The notes under the pieces: model-generated
The model's input: only the letters and a program-made list of their open reading frames with translations
What the model was told of the DNA's origin: nothing
The model's database searches: none
Part shown: positions 1-8,638 of the stretch, piece by piece
How positions within the stretch are numbered: position 1 is the stretch's first letter
How the letters are laid out: every line of letters begins with the position of its first letter
Program-made: the position numbers and the translations under genes
Assembly: GCF_007097365.1 (NCBI RefSeq)
Contig: NZ_VJZR01000002.1
Coordinates: 79,367 to 143,366, forward strand
Origin: Flavobacterium franklandianum
GTDB taxonomy: Bacteria > Bacteroidota > Bacteroidia > Flavobacteriales > Flavobacteriaceae
DNA length: 64,000 nucleotides
Direction of reading: 5' to 3'

Positions 1-618
1 CAAAAATTTGGTGGACAGGGAATCACTATTCATCCAAGACCCGACGAAAGGCATATTCGTTATCAAGATGCCCGAGATTTGAAATCGATCGTTTACACCG
101 AATACAATATCGAAGGAAATCCTGAGAGGAGCTTCATCGATTTGGTTCTCGAAATCAAACCCGAACAAGTGACTTTGGTGCCCGATGCAGTTGATGCAAT
201 AACCTCAAATGCAGGTTGGGACACTATTAAAAACAAGGATTTTTTAACCGAAATGGTACAAGAATTTCAAAGAAACGGAATCAGAACTTCTATTTTTGTG
301 GACCCTGTTCTCGAAATGATTGAAGGTGCCAAAATTATTGGAACCGAAAGAATCGAATTGTATACTGAAGCTTTTGCCCACGATTACGGTTTGGGAAACA
401 AAAATGGAATTGACCCTTATGTTAAATCTGCAGTTTTGGCAAATGAATTGGGCTTGGGGATCAATGCGGGGCACGATTTGAGTCTCGACAATATTCAGTT
501 TTTTAATCAAAATATTCCCGGATTATTGGAGGTTTCTATTGGTCACGCACTCATTTCCGAAGCTATTTATTTGGGATTGGACAATGTAGTCAATATGTAT
601 TTGCAAAAATTGAAATAG
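1..618 (+). CDS. pdxJ: Pyridoxine 5'-phosphate synthase PdxJ, 3' part
   Basis: The frame is open from the first base of the window, so the gene starts outside it; 205 residues remain of a protein usually near 237. PdxJ condenses 3-amino-2-oxopropyl phosphate with 1-deoxy-D-xylulose 5-phosphate to make pyridoxine 5'-phosphate in the cytoplasm (DXP-dependent vitamin B6 route). The first visible residues carry the family signature ITIHPRPDERHIR, whose His and Arg residues bind phosphate, and the C-terminal part has GINAGHDLSLDN and the terminal phosphate-binding stretch EVSIGHALISEAI. The next gene starts 72 bases downstream on the same strand. An internal TTG at 79 is not a real start because the signature lies upstream of it. 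Confidence 0.95.
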   Translation, partial: QKFGGQGITIHPRPDERHIRYQDARDLKSIVYTEYNIEGNPERSFIDLVLEIKPEQVTLVPDAVDAITSNAGWDTIKNKDFLTEMVQEFQRNGIRTSIFVDPVLEMIEGAKIIGTERIELYTEAFAHDYGLGNKNGIDPYVKSAVLANELGLGINAGHDLSLDNIQFFNQNIPGLLEVSIGHALISEAIYLGLDNVVNMYLQKLK

Positions 619-649
619 TTTTTAATAAATAGAAAAGAATTTGGAAAGC

Positions 650-690
650 AATCTGCAATCTAAAATCTGCAATCTGCAATCTAAAATTTA
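650..690. repeat. Short oligomer repeat ahead of the hydrolase gene
   Basis: Three overlapping copies of AATCTGCAATCTAAAA-like words fill the 40 bases directly before the ATG at 691. Similar TCTAAAATC/TCTGCAATC words recur next to genes at about 10710-10750, 10860-10920 and 30985-31020 in this window. They look like a simple intergenic oligomer family; no function can be read from them. Confidence 0.6.
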
Positions 691-1482
691 ATGTTGTATT
701 CAAAAATAGAAGGCGAAGGCACCCGAGCCGAAGGTGAATCGAGCGAAGCTAAACCACTACTAATTATTCATGGATTTCTAGGGATGTCTGATAATTGGAA
801 AACAATCGGGACGCAATTCGCAGCCGATGGATTTCATGTACATTTACTTGATTTGCGCAATCACGGCAAGAGTTTTCATTCGGATGAGTTTAGTTACGCA
901 ATAATGGCTCAGGATGTTTTTGATTATTGTCAAGCCAATAATCTCCAAAAAATCAATATTCTAGGGCATTCGATGGGCGGAAAAACAGCTATGCTTTTTG
1001 CCGCAAAGTATCCAGAAATGGTTGAAAAATTAATTGTTGCCGACATTGGTCCAAAATTTTATCCTCAACATCATCAAACTATTTTCGAAGGATTGAATGC
1101 AGTGGATTTTACATTAAAACCTAGTCGAAATGAAGTCGAAGAAATTTTATCGAAATATATTTTCGATTTTGGAACACGTCAATTTCTGATGAAAAGTTTG
1201 TTCTGGCAAGAGCCGGGACAATTGGCTTTTCGATTTAATTTGGCCGTTTTCAATGTCAATATGGATGAAATTGGAAAGCCACTTCCGGAGGATGCTATTT
1301 TCAATAAACCAACACTTTTTATTCGGGGAGGTAATTCGAATTATATACTCGATGAAGATTTCGAATACATTAAAAAACATTTTCCAGATTCTAGAATTGA
1401 AACTATTCCGAATGTTGGGCATTGGCTTCACGCCGAAAACCCAAAATTGTTTTATGAAATTACGAGTTCTTTTTTGAAATAA
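691..1482 (+). CDS. Alpha/beta-fold hydrolase (YbfF-like esterase)
   Basis: A 263-residue alpha/beta hydrolase. The oxyanion region is HGFLGMSDNW (residues 27-36), the nucleophile elbow is GHSMGG with Ser94, and the likely catalytic His is His244 in NVGHWLHAE near the C-terminus. No signal peptide, so it is probably a cytoplasmic esterase or thioesterase; the substrate is unknown. An oddity is the segment of residues 9-20 (EGTRAEGESSEA), which lies between the normal first strand and the second and is encoded by DNA distinctly richer in G and C than the rest of the gene, as if a short repeat had been inserted in frame. A hairpin terminator follows the stop codon. Confidence 0.88.
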   Translation: MLYSKIEGEGTRAEGESSEAKPLLIIHGFLGMSDNWKTIGTQFAADGFHVHLLDLRNHGKSFHSDEFSYAIMAQDVFDYCQANNLQKINILGHSMGGKTAMLFAAKYPEMVEKLIVADIGPKFYPQHHQTIFEGLNAVDFTLKPSRNEVEEILSKYIFDFGTRQFLMKSLFWQEPGQLAFRFNLAVFNVNMDEIGKPLPEDAIFNKPTLFIRGGNSNYILDEDFEYIKKHFPDSRIETIPNVGHWLHAENPKLFYEITSSFLK

Positions 1483-1491
1483 AAGCATAAA

Positions 1492-1523
1492 AAAGCCCTT
1501 TTCATCAATTTGAAAAGGGCTTT
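1492..1523. terminator. Hairpin terminator between convergent genes
   Basis: A perfect 12-base stem (AAAGCCCTTTTC and its complement) with an 8-base loop lies between the hydrolase stop and the stop of the opposing T9SS gene. A/T runs flank both sides, so it can serve both directions. Confidence 0.8.
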
Positions 1524-1542
1524 ATCTTTGAAAAACTACGAT

Positions 1543-2859
1543 TTAGTTTTTCATAATTTTTATAGTTTCTGTTTTTCCAGAATCAGAAGTTACTTTCAAT
1601 AAATAGGCACCAGTTTGTAGCGATTTTAAATCTAAGTTAACATTATTTAACGCCGAAAAATTAGATTTATAAACTTGTTTTCCTAGTAAATCAAAAACGG
1701 AAGCTTCTTTTATTAGGGATGTTTCAGACTTTAGATATAATGTTCCATTTGTTGGATTTGGATACGCAGCAATTTGTTTATTATTATCAAAACTAGGGTT
1801 TTTTAAAGGTATTCCTGTGAATTTAGATATCCCTCCGGTTGTTGCGTCAGTATTCATTCCAGCCGAAAATCCAAAACTATCATTCAAGAAAGCTAATGTT
1901 CCGTGAAAAACCGCTGTGTCTATAGTTGTCCAGGTTAATCCATTGTCTATGCTGTAAGAAGAACCAAAAGGGTTTGCTGCAGCTCCGGCAATAACTGTTG
2001 ACGTTCCTGGTATATAGGCAATTACGGTTTTGTAAAAATCAGGTGTCGTAATTGGAGTCCAAGTTGTACCGCCATCTGTAGTTTTATAAAGTTTTTGAGT
2101 GTCTTCAACCATTAAAATGCCCTTGTTTGCATCTGAAAAGCTAAATCTATCTAATCCAAAATCAATACTAACCACAGAATCTGTAACAGTCCAAGACAAA
2201 CCTTTATCCATAGATTTAAAAATTCTACCTGCTGATGTGCCAAACCAAAAAGTGTTTCCACTAATAGAAGTCACTCCCACATAACCTGTTTCCCCAGCTA
2301 AAGAATCGGGAATGTTTGCTCCAATAACTCGGTTCCAATTGTTTCCTCCGTCTGATGTCGTGTAAATTTCGAAACTTCCACTTTCTGTATCGCCACCTGT
2401 AACGCCATTTAAGGCATCCCAAAAATGAACAAAACTTGTGTAAGAATCGGTAGGATTGTTGAACAAAGCGGTAGTTTGTTTAGTCCAAGTAAGCCCACCA
2501 TCGGTTGTTTTCCATACACCACCAAGATCGCTAACGTCTGGAGCGGCTGATATCCAAGCGATTTGATCTGAAATAGCTGAAATACTCGTAATCCCCAATC
2601 CAGCGGTATTAGTGCCTAAATTTATCGTTCCAGGAGTCCAAGTTTCTCCGCCATCAGTGCTTTTAGTAAATTCTTTTATGGTATAGTCTGGTATCGCAGA
2701 ATTATCTAAAGCAATACCCCAAATCACGCTCGCGTCTACAATTGAAATACTACTTAAAGTTCTGTTAGCAGTTGCAAATCCAGTTGCTTTTTCAGACCAA
2801 AATTGGGCATTTGCAACAAACGAACTCATCATTATCAGGAAAAGTAATAGTTTTTTCAT
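1543..2859 (-). CDS. T9SS-sorted BNR/YCF48-like repeat protein
   Basis: A secreted protein of 438 residues. The ATG at 2859 is chosen over an upstream in-frame one because MKKLLLFLIMMSSFVANAQ is a textbook Bacteroidota signal peptide ending in AQ. The body repeats the pattern TTDGGxxWT about seven times (for example KTTDGGLTWTKQ and YTTSDGGNNWNR), which is typical of BNR/photosystem II stability factor (Ycf48-like) beta-propellers. The C-terminal 75 residues form a T9SS type A sorting domain (AYPNPTNGTLYLKS ... LDLKSLQTGAYLLKV, ending KTETIKIMKN). The protein is therefore exported by Sec and then carried over the outer membrane by the T9SS. Its specific ligand or substrate is not known. Confidence 0.88.
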   Translation of the reverse strand: MKKLLLFLIMMSSFVANAQFWSEKATGFATANRTLSSISIVDASVIWGIALDNSAIPDYTIKEFTKSTDGGETWTPGTINLGTNTAGLGITSISAISDQIAWISAAPDVSDLGGVWKTTDGGLTWTKQTTALFNNPTDSYTSFVHFWDALNGVTGGDTESGSFEIYTTSDGGNNWNRVIGANIPDSLAGETGYVGVTSISGNTFWFGTSAGRIFKSMDKGLSWTVTDSVVSIDFGLDRFSFSDANKGILMVEDTQKLYKTTDGGTTWTPITTPDFYKTVIAYIPGTSTVIAGAAANPFGSSYSIDNGLTWTTIDTAVFHGTLAFLNDSFGFSAGMNTDATTGGISKFTGIPLKNPSFDNNKQIAAYPNPTNGTLYLKSETSLIKEASVFDLLGKQVYKSNFSALNNVNLDLKSLQTGAYLLKVTSDSGKTETIKIMKN

Positions 2860-2883
2860 AGTTTTAAATTTAAGAATATAAAA

Positions 2884-2891
2884 CAAAGATA
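2884..2891 (-). promoter_or_regulatory. Putative -7 promoter element of the T9SS gene
   Basis: On the minus strand this reads TATCTTTG, an exact TANNTTTG match 24 bases upstream of the chosen ATG. No clear TTG -33 element is seen at the expected distance. Confidence 0.45.
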
Positions 2892-2923
2892 AAGAAAATC
2901 ATACATATTTAGAAAATTTATTT

Positions 2924-2931
2924 TACTTTTG
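2924..2931 (+). promoter_or_regulatory. Putative -7 promoter element for the small membrane protein
   Basis: TACTTTTG matches TANNTTTG and is divergent from the element at 2884-2891, 32 bases away. The -33 element is not convincing. Confidence 0.4.
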
Positions 2932-3061
2932 AAATAAAAAAAAACATGAAATGAGCATAAATGATAATTGGTTGCAGACACCAATGAAGATAAGCGACGC
3001 GAGCTTTCGCGAACAGTCGAAGCAATTACATACGAACAATAAAAACAGTAAATATTTACAT

Positions 3062-3403
3062 ATGAAACTACTTGTCAGGATTATTATTACATCGGTATTG
3101 GTTTTGGTTATTTCCAATTTTATGACCGGCGTTCACGTTGCTGGTTTTGTTACATCATTGCTTGTAGCCGTTGTGTTGGGATTACTCAATATTTTCATAA
3201 AACCAATATTTGTATTGTTAACACTTCCGTTTACCATTATTACTTTAGGGTTATTTTTGCTGGTTATCAACGCTATAATTATCTTGTTATGTACCAATAT
3301 AGTTGGGGGATTTAGTGTAGATACTTTTTGGACAGCATTGCTTTTTAGTGTTGTATTGTCTCTTTCTCAGTCTATTTTGTTTGCAATTGTAGGCAAAGAT
3401 TAA
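3062..3403 (+). CDS. Phage holin superfamily IV-type membrane protein
   Basis: A 113-residue, four-helix hydrophobic protein of the mycobacterial-phage-holin-like family (Pfam PF04020 type), a common chromosomal family in bacteria with no proven role in lysis. The helices are at about residues 3-22, 27-45, 50-72 and 85-108. The pattern SLLVAVVLGLLNIFIKPI and then LTLPFTIITLGLFLLVINA is diagnostic. The ATG at 3062 is preferred because family members begin with MK-hydrophobic; an in-frame ATG at 2951 would add 37 polar residues, including a stretch encoded by G/C-rich DNA (CGCGAGCTTTCGCG at 2998-3011). Confidence 0.75.
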   Translation: MKLLVRIIITSVLVLVISNFMTGVHVAGFVTSLLVAVVLGLLNIFIKPIFVLLTLPFTIITLGLFLLVINAIIILLCTNIVGGFSVDTFWTALLFSVVLSLSQSILFAIVGKD

Positions 3404-3464
3404 TAAAAAGGTATCGGATTTAAAGAGTAAATACGAAGCGAAAATTCAATAGCTTAAAAACTTG

Positions 3465-3498
3465 TTTGGGTTGTAAAATTTTTATAATTTTGCAACCC
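3465..3498 (+). promoter_or_regulatory. Promoter and overlapping inverted repeat before tig
   Basis: TTTG at 3465 and TAATTTTG at 3485-3492 are separated by 16 bases and fit the Bacteroidota promoter form. A 13-base inverted repeat (GGGTTGTAAAATT at 3468-3480 and AATTTTGCAACCC at 3486-3498, one mismatch, 5-base loop) covers the whole promoter core. It could be an operator or the terminator of the preceding gene; there is no T-run directly after it, which argues against a simple terminator. Confidence 0.5.
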
Positions 3499-3526
3499 AA
3501 TTTTATTATGTAAATTAACGAAGAAG

Positions 3527-4852
3527 ATGGATATCAAAAGAGTAGCATTAGACGCAGTAAACGAAACAATTGTAATGACAGTTGTTCACATGGATTACAA
3601 AGGTCAAGTAGCAAAAAGAATAAACGAAAAAATGCCTTTGGCAACCGTAAAAGGTTTTAGAAAAGGGGCTGTACCAAAAGACCTTGTTGAAAAACAATAT
3701 GGTAAACCAATCAAACAAGAAGAAGTTAAAAAAGTAGTTGACTTGGCTTTAGAGCGTTACTTAGCTTCAGAAAGATTAAATCTTCTAGGAACTCCTCTAG
3801 CTAAAGAAAACGAAAATTTCAATTGGGATGCTGAAGAATTAACTTTTGAATATGAAATCGGTTTGGTTCCAGCTTTCGAAATTGATTTAGATGCCAAAAA
3901 TGACATCGTAAAATATATAGTAAAAGCCGATGATAAATTAATCGACGGTCAAGTAGAACGCATACAAAAGCAATTTGGCAATCCAATTCCTCAAGAAGTG
4001 GTTGTTGAAGGTGTTGATATTAAAGGAGTTTTTACAAACGAAGCCGAAGGAATCGGAAATACTACAACTATTACTTTGTCAATTTTCAAAGATAAAGCTA
4101 CTGCTGATAAATTCATTGGTAAAAAAGTAGGTGATGTAGTAACTGTAAATACTAAAGGTTTATTCGAAGACGATCATCAATTGATGGACTATCTTAAAGT
4201 TGGTCACGACAATGTTCACGGTATTGAAATCGATGTTGATTTTACAATCGAAGCAATTGCTATTTCGGAACCAGCGGAGTTGAATCAAGAATTGTTCGAT
4301 AAATTGTTTGGTGCTGGAATCGTAGCTTCATTAGAAGACTTGAAAGCAAAAATCAAAGAAGATGCTGAAGCTCAATTTGCGCAACAAGCCGATCAAAAAT
4401 TATTAGGTGATGTAACGGAGTTTTTAATCGAAAACACCAAATTCGATTTACCATCCGAATTCCTTAAAAAATGGTTGCAAACAGTTGGTGAGAAAAAATT
4501 ATCTCCAGAAGAAGCTGAAGTAGAATATGCACGTTCTGAAAAAGGATTGCGTTTTCAATTGATCGAAGGAAAAGCGTTGGCTCAAAACGATATCAAAATC
4601 ACTTTCGAAGATTTGAAAACCTTTACTACAAAAAATATTCGTCAGCAAATGGCCCAATTCGGACAAACAAATCCAACTGACGAAGAAGTTCAAGGAATTG
4701 TTGCAAGAGTTTTGTCTAACCAAGACGAAGTAAAAAGACTTTCAGACCAAGTGGTTGCCGAGAAATTATTGGAAATCTTCAAAGTGAAAGCGAATCCAAC
4801 AACTAAAGAAGTGACTTACGACGAATTTATTGCTGCTTCTTACGGAGAATAA
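3527..4852 (+). CDS. tig: Trigger factor
   Basis: A 441-residue ribosome-associated chaperone that meets nascent chains at the exit tunnel. The ribosome-binding signature is GFRKGAVP at residues 43-50, within the N-terminal domain (1-115). The middle part, where E. coli has the FKBP-type prolyl isomerase, is divergent and hard to recognise as a working isomerase (VEGVDIKGVFTNEAEG ...). The C-terminal half is the helical substrate cradle. The gene precedes clpP and clpX on the same strand, the classic tig-clpP-clpX order, although a hairpin and 221 bases separate it from clpP. The neighbours suggest shared duty in protein quality control. Confidence 0.93.
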   Translation: MDIKRVALDAVNETIVMTVVHMDYKGQVAKRINEKMPLATVKGFRKGAVPKDLVEKQYGKPIKQEEVKKVVDLALERYLASERLNLLGTPLAKENENFNWDAEELTFEYEIGLVPAFEIDLDAKNDIVKYIVKADDKLIDGQVERIQKQFGNPIPQEVVVEGVDIKGVFTNEAEGIGNTTTITLSIFKDKATADKFIGKKVGDVVTVNTKGLFEDDHQLMDYLKVGHDNVHGIEIDVDFTIEAIAISEPAELNQELFDKLFGAGIVASLEDLKAKIKEDAEAQFAQQADQKLLGDVTEFLIENTKFDLPSEFLKKWLQTVGEKKLSPEEAEVEYARSEKGLRFQLIEGKALAQNDIKITFEDLKTFTTKNIRQQMAQFGQTNPTDEEVQGIVARVLSNQDEVKRLSDQVVAEKLLEIFKVKANPTTKEVTYDEFIAASYGE

Positions 4853-4856
4853 ATTA

Positions 4857-4895
4857 AAGTTGGAAGCGGGGAGTTGGAAGTTGGAAGACGTGAAA
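4857..4895. repeat. Short GTTGGAAG oligomer repeat after tig
   Basis: Words of the type AGTTGGAAG occur four times in 39 bases directly after the tig stop codon. Like the other oligomer tracts in this window it is intergenic and has no visible gene or site. Confidence 0.45.
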
Positions 4896-4966
4896 ATTTC
4901 AAAGCAAAACCTGAATAACTTTATGATTTTATTACAAAGCCAAAACAATAAAAAATAAGTATATTT

Positions 4967-5000
4967 GAGCGTCAGAAAAAATATTTTTTGACGCTCTTTT
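4967..5000 (+). terminator. Terminator after tig
   Basis: GAGCGTCA and its complement TGACGCTC enclose an A-run and a T-run that pair with one bulged G; CTTTTG follows. It lies 114 bases after the tig stop and probably ends most tig transcripts before clpP. Confidence 0.7.
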
Positions 5001-5029
5001 GTTTGAGGATTTTAAGGCTTCTAGTTGAA

Positions 5030-5073
5030 CCACCTTAAACCTTTGAACCTTTAAACTTTTAAACTTTTTAAAA
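5030..5073. repeat. AACCTTTGAACC-type oligomer repeat before clpP
   Basis: The leader just before the clpP ATG consists of repeats of CCTTTAAAC/CCTTTGAAC words. No ribosome binding site of the Shine-Dalgarno type is present, as is common in Bacteroidota. Confidence 0.45.
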
Positions 5074-5745
5074 ATGAACTACGGTAAAGAATTTAAAAAA
5101 TTTGCTACAAAACACCAAGGTGTAAACGCAATGTACTACGACAAAATCGTAGCAGCGATGAATCCAACAAATATGACGCCTTATATTATTGAAGAACGTC
5201 AGCTGAATATTTCTCAATTAGACGTTTTTTCGAGATTGATGATGGATAGAATTATTTTCTTGGGAACAGGAATCGATGACCAAATCGCTAATATCGTTCA
5301 AGCGCAATTGCTTTTCCTAGAAAGTGCCGATGCCTCAAAAGACATTCAAATTTATTTGAACTCTCCAGGAGGAAGCGTCTATGCAGGATTGGGAATTTAT
5401 GATACGATGCAATACATCAAACCAGATGTTGCTACAATTTGTACCGGAATGGCAGCTTCAATGGGAGCGGTTCTTTTGTGTGCTGGTGCAGCTGGAAAAC
5501 GTTCGGCATTGCCGCATTCAAGAGTAATGATTCACCAACCATCGGGCGGAGCACAAGGTGTTGCAACGGATATGGAAATCAACTTGCGTGAAATGTTGAA
5601 ATTAAAAGACGAATTATACCAAATCATTTCGAGTCATTCAGGACAAACATTCGATAAAGTGCACAAAGACAGCGAGCGCGATTATTGGATGATTGCCGAT
5701 GAAGCAAAAGAATACGGAATGATTGATGAAGTATTAAGAAGATAA
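5074..5745 (+). CDS. clpP: ATP-dependent Clp protease proteolytic subunit
   Basis: A 223-residue serine peptidase that assembles into the 14-mer degradation chamber fed by ClpX. The catalytic triad is visible: Ser129 in GMAASMGA, His154 in SRVMIHQP and Asp203 in ERDYWM. The oxyanion motif SPGGSV is at 97-102. The N-terminal 35 residues before PYIIEERQ are longer than in E. coli and may be a propeptide or a Bacteroidota extension; the ATG at 5074 is the only start directly after the leader. clpX follows 77 bases later, so the two are likely co-transcribed. Confidence 0.96.
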   Translation: MNYGKEFKKFATKHQGVNAMYYDKIVAAMNPTNMTPYIIEERQLNISQLDVFSRLMMDRIIFLGTGIDDQIANIVQAQLLFLESADASKDIQIYLNSPGGSVYAGLGIYDTMQYIKPDVATICTGMAASMGAVLLCAGAAGKRSALPHSRVMIHQPSGGAQGVATDMEINLREMLKLKDELYQIISSHSGQTFDKVHKDSERDYWMIADEAKEYGMIDEVLRR

Positions 5746-5746
5746 A

Positions 5747-5821
5747 TTAAAGTTAGAGGTTAGAAATTAGAGGTACGATTGCGGACTTCTAACCTCTAAC
5801 CTCTGACCTCCAACCTCAAAA
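5747..5821. repeat. AGAGGTTAGA/TAACCTC oligomer repeat between clpP and clpX
   Basis: The gap carries AGAGGTTAGAAATTAGAGGT and then the complementary words CTAACCTCTAACCTCTGACCTCC, so the tract is both a direct and an inverted repeat and can fold into a hairpin in a clpP-clpX transcript. Whether it has a regulatory effect cannot be told. Confidence 0.55.
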
Positions 5822-5822
5822 G

Positions 5823-7055
5823 ATGGCAAAACCAAAATTAGAATGTTCTTTCTGTGGAAGAAAAAAACCGGAAACCAATTTATTGATTGCTGGAATCGAT
5901 GCGCACATTTGTGATAAATGTATCGAACAAGCCCACGGAATTGTATTAGAAGAATTAAAATCAAGCGGAAAAGTAAATTTACCAACCGACTTGGTGTTGA
6001 AAAAACCAAAAGAAATTAGAGCTTTCTTGGATCAATATGTTATTGGTCAAGACCAAACTAAAAAAGTAATGGCAGTTGCAGTTTACAATCACTACAAACG
6101 TTTGATGCAACAAGAATTGCACGACGAGGTAGAGATCGAGAAAAGTAACATCATTATGGTAGGTCAAACCGGAACTGGTAAAACATTGGTAGCAAAAACT
6201 ATTGCAAAAATGCTAGATGTTCCTTTGGCTATTGTCGATGCAACTGTTCTTACAGAAGCTGGTTATGTTGGAGAAGATGTCGAAAGTATTTTGACACGTT
6301 TACTTCAAGCTGCTGATTATGATGTCGCCAAAGCCGAAAGAGGTATTGTTTTTATTGACGAAATCGATAAAATTGCCCGCAAAAGCGATAATCCATCTAT
6401 CACGCGTGATGTTTCTGGAGAAGGAGTTCAACAAGCTTTATTGAAATTATTAGAAGGAACTGTGGTAAATGTGCCGCCAAAAGGAGGAAGAAAACATCCA
6501 GACCAGAAATTCGTTGAGGTAAATACCCAAAATATTTTGTTTATTGCTGGAGGTGCTTTCGACGGAATCGAGCGAATTATTTCCAAACGTTTGAATCGTC
6601 AGGCTGTGGGATATTCTACTTCTAAAAATGTGGATAATATCGACAAAGACAATTTGTTACAATACATTATCCCAAAAGACATCAAGGATTTTGGTTTAAT
6701 TCCAGAGATTATTGGTCGATTACCAGTTTTGACTCATATGGATCCATTAGACAGGGAAACTCTGAGAGCGATTTTGACACAACCTAAAAATGCCCTAATT
6801 AAACAATACAAAAAATTGTTTATGATGGATGAGGTTGAATTTACGATTACAGACGAAGCTTTGGATTTTATTGTCGAAAAAGCTTTGGAATACAAACTCG
6901 GAGCTCGTGGATTGCGTTCTTTATGCGAAGCTATCCTAACCGATGCGATGTATGAATTGCCAAGTTCTGATGATAAAACATTAGAAATCGACGTAGATTA
7001 TGCCAAAGAAACCTTGAATAGAAATTTATTGAAACGATTGGAGATTGCTTCGTAA
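5823..7055 (+). CDS. clpX: ATP-dependent Clp protease ATP-binding subunit ClpX
   Basis: A 410-residue AAA+ unfoldase that delivers substrates to ClpP. The N-terminal zinc-binding domain has Cys8, Cys11, Cys30 and Cys33. Walker A is GQTGTGKT (114-121), Walker B is in [11 protein letters not shown], and the family arginine-finger region and sensor 2 ([10 protein letters not shown]) are in the C-terminal part. Length and motif order are standard for ClpX. It ends in a strong hairpin terminator at 7086. Confidence 0.97.
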   Translation: MAKPKLECSFCGRKKPETNLLIAGIDAHICDKCIEQAHGIVLEELKSSGKVNLPTDLVLKKPKEIRAFLDQYVIGQDQTKKVMAVAVYNHYKRLMQQELHDEVEIEKSNIIMVGQTGTGKTLVAKTIAKMLDVPLAIVDATVLTEAGYVGEDVESILTRLLQAADYDVAKAERGIVFIDEIDKIARKSDNPSITRDVSGEGVQQALLKLLEGTVVNVPPKGGRKHPDQKFVEVNTQNILFIAGGAFDGIERIISKRLNRQAVGYSTSKNVDNIDKDNLLQYIIPKDIKDFGLIPEIIGRLPVLTHMDPLDRETLRAILTQPKNALIKQYKKLFMMDEVEFTITDEALDFIVEKALEYKLGARGLRSLCEAILTDAMYELPSSDDKTLEIDVDYAKETLNRNLLKRLEIAS

Positions 7056-7085
7056 GTAAATTTCAGGCTCAATAAAATGCAAAAC

Positions 7086-7117
7086 AAAGCTCAAAAACAG
7101 ATGTTTTTGAGCTTTAT
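7086..7117 (+). terminator. Terminator after clpX
   Basis: A perfect 13-base stem, AAAGCTCAAAAAC with its complement, and a 4-base loop. The rest of the 288-base gap up to serB shows no gene. Confidence 0.8.
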
Positions 7118-7343
7118 TCGTTAATGGTGGGAGCTCGAAAGCCTTAAATTTTATGAATGTCAGTTTGTTAATTGTTTATGATAAATTCCTGAGGGATTTA
7201 ATGTTTATATAAAACCTATTTTATTAAATCCGAAAATAAAATAATAAACTCAACCATTTGCTCTTCCCAAAAAAACATCCAATATCCTTTTTTATAACCA
7301 ATAGATTGTCGATTTTTGCCCATCTTAAATTAATACAATAAAA

Positions 7344-8579
7344 ATGGCAACAGTAGATAAAGAGATTATTTTATTAAAAGTTTCTGGACAGGACAAACCT
7401 GGTGTAACTGCGGGTTTAACCGCTATATTGGCCACTTATGGGGCTACCATTTTAGATATTGGTCAAGCCGATATACACGATACGCTATCTTTAGGAATTT
7501 TATTTGAAGTAAAAGCAGGTTCGGGTTCAGGCAGTGTGCTAAAAGATTTATTATTTAAGGGTTATGAATTGGGAATTAAGGTCAAATTTATTCCGATTTC
7601 GATTCCTGACTACGAAATTTGGGTAAAAGGACAAAGCAAACAACGGTATATCATTAATGTATTGGGTGAAACTTTGACCGCAACTCAATTAGCGGCTGTA
7701 ACCAAAATAATGTCGGATCAAAATTTGAATATCGACTCCATTATTAGATTAACAGGACGAACCTCAGTAGTCGATATAGAAGAATATCCTCGTTCTTGCG
7801 TGCAATTATCAGTTACAGGAACCATAGTAAACAAGGCAGCGATGACCGCCCGTTTTATGGAAGTTTCTGGAGAATTGAATGTCGATATCTCTTTTCAAGA
7901 AGACAATATGTACAGAAGAAATCGTCGTTTGGTGTGTTTCGATATGGATTCGACTTTGATTCAAACCGAAGTAATCGATGAATTGGCAGAATTAGCTGGT
8001 GTTGGCGAACAAGTGAGAGCCATTACTGAATCAGCGATGAATGGCGAAATTGATTTTAGCGAAAGCTTCAAAAAAAGAATGGCTTTGCTAGAAGGTTTGA
8101 GCGAAGATGTGTTGCACAATGTGGCTATTAATTTACCAATAACTAAAGGCGCACATCGCTTGATGAAAGCCTTGAAATATTATGGTTATAAAACGGCTAT
8201 TCTATCTGGAGGATTTACTTATTTTGGTGATTATTTGCAAAAAGAATTAGGGATTGATTACGTTTACGCCAATCAATTGGAGATAAAAGACGGCAAACTA
8301 ACAGGGAAATATCTTGGCGAAATTGTAGATGGTGCAAAAAAAGCAGAATACCTAAAAGCCATCGCCGAAAAAGAAGGCATTCACATCAACCAAACCATTG
8401 CCGTGGGTGATGGAGCGAACGATTTGCCTATGTTGAATTTGGCAGGTTTAGGAATTGCTTTTCACGCCAAACCAAAAGTTAGAGAAAGTGCTTCGACTTC
8501 TATTTCTAGCTTGGGTCTCGACGGAGTTTTATATTTATTGGGCTATCACGATAGACATATTGATATGATGCAGGAGTAA
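7344..8579 (+). CDS. serB: Phosphoserine phosphatase with N-terminal ACT domains
   Basis: A 411-residue enzyme of the last step of L-serine synthesis (O-phosphoserine to serine). Residues 1-180 hold two ACT-type regulatory domains (LLKVSGQDKPGVTAGLTAI and a second one around 85-165), which usually bind amino acids and suggest feedback by serine. The HAD phosphatase domain follows: motif I FDMDSTLI with nucleophile Asp200 and Asp202, motif II ILSGGF, motif III Lys in the DGAKKAEYL region, and motif IV VGDGANDLPML. This two-ACT arrangement is known for SerB of Bacteroidota and actinobacteria. A terminator shared with the opposite toxin-antitoxin locus follows. Confidence 0.93.
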   Translation: MATVDKEIILLKVSGQDKPGVTAGLTAILATYGATILDIGQADIHDTLSLGILFEVKAGSGSGSVLKDLLFKGYELGIKVKFIPISIPDYEIWVKGQSKQRYIINVLGETLTATQLAAVTKIMSDQNLNIDSIIRLTGRTSVVDIEEYPRSCVQLSVTGTIVNKAAMTARFMEVSGELNVDISFQEDNMYRRNRRLVCFDMDSTLIQTEVIDELAELAGVGEQVRAITESAMNGEIDFSESFKKRMALLEGLSEDVLHNVAINLPITKGAHRLMKALKYYGYKTAILSGGFTYFGDYLQKELGIDYVYANQLEIKDGKLTGKYLGEIVDGAKKAEYLKAIAEKEGIHINQTIAVGDGANDLPMLNLAGLGIAFHAKPKVRESASTSISSLGLDGVLYLLGYHDRHIDMMQE

Positions 8580-8601
8580 AAAATCTTGTAGCTTAAATTA
8601 C

Positions 8602-8638
8602 AAAAGCCTTAGTTCTCATTTGAGCTAAGGCTTTTTTG
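8602..8638. terminator. Bidirectional terminator between serB and the toxin-antitoxin remnant
   Basis: An 11-base perfect stem (AAAAGCCTTAG and its complement) with further pairing in the loop, followed by TTTTTT on the plus strand. It ends one base before the stop of the minus-strand toxin frame. Confidence 0.75.

Noticed and set aside
2951..3061. Upstream in-frame start of the holin-like gene
   Set aside because: It adds 37 polar residues before the first membrane helix, which the family lacks; kept as an alternative only.
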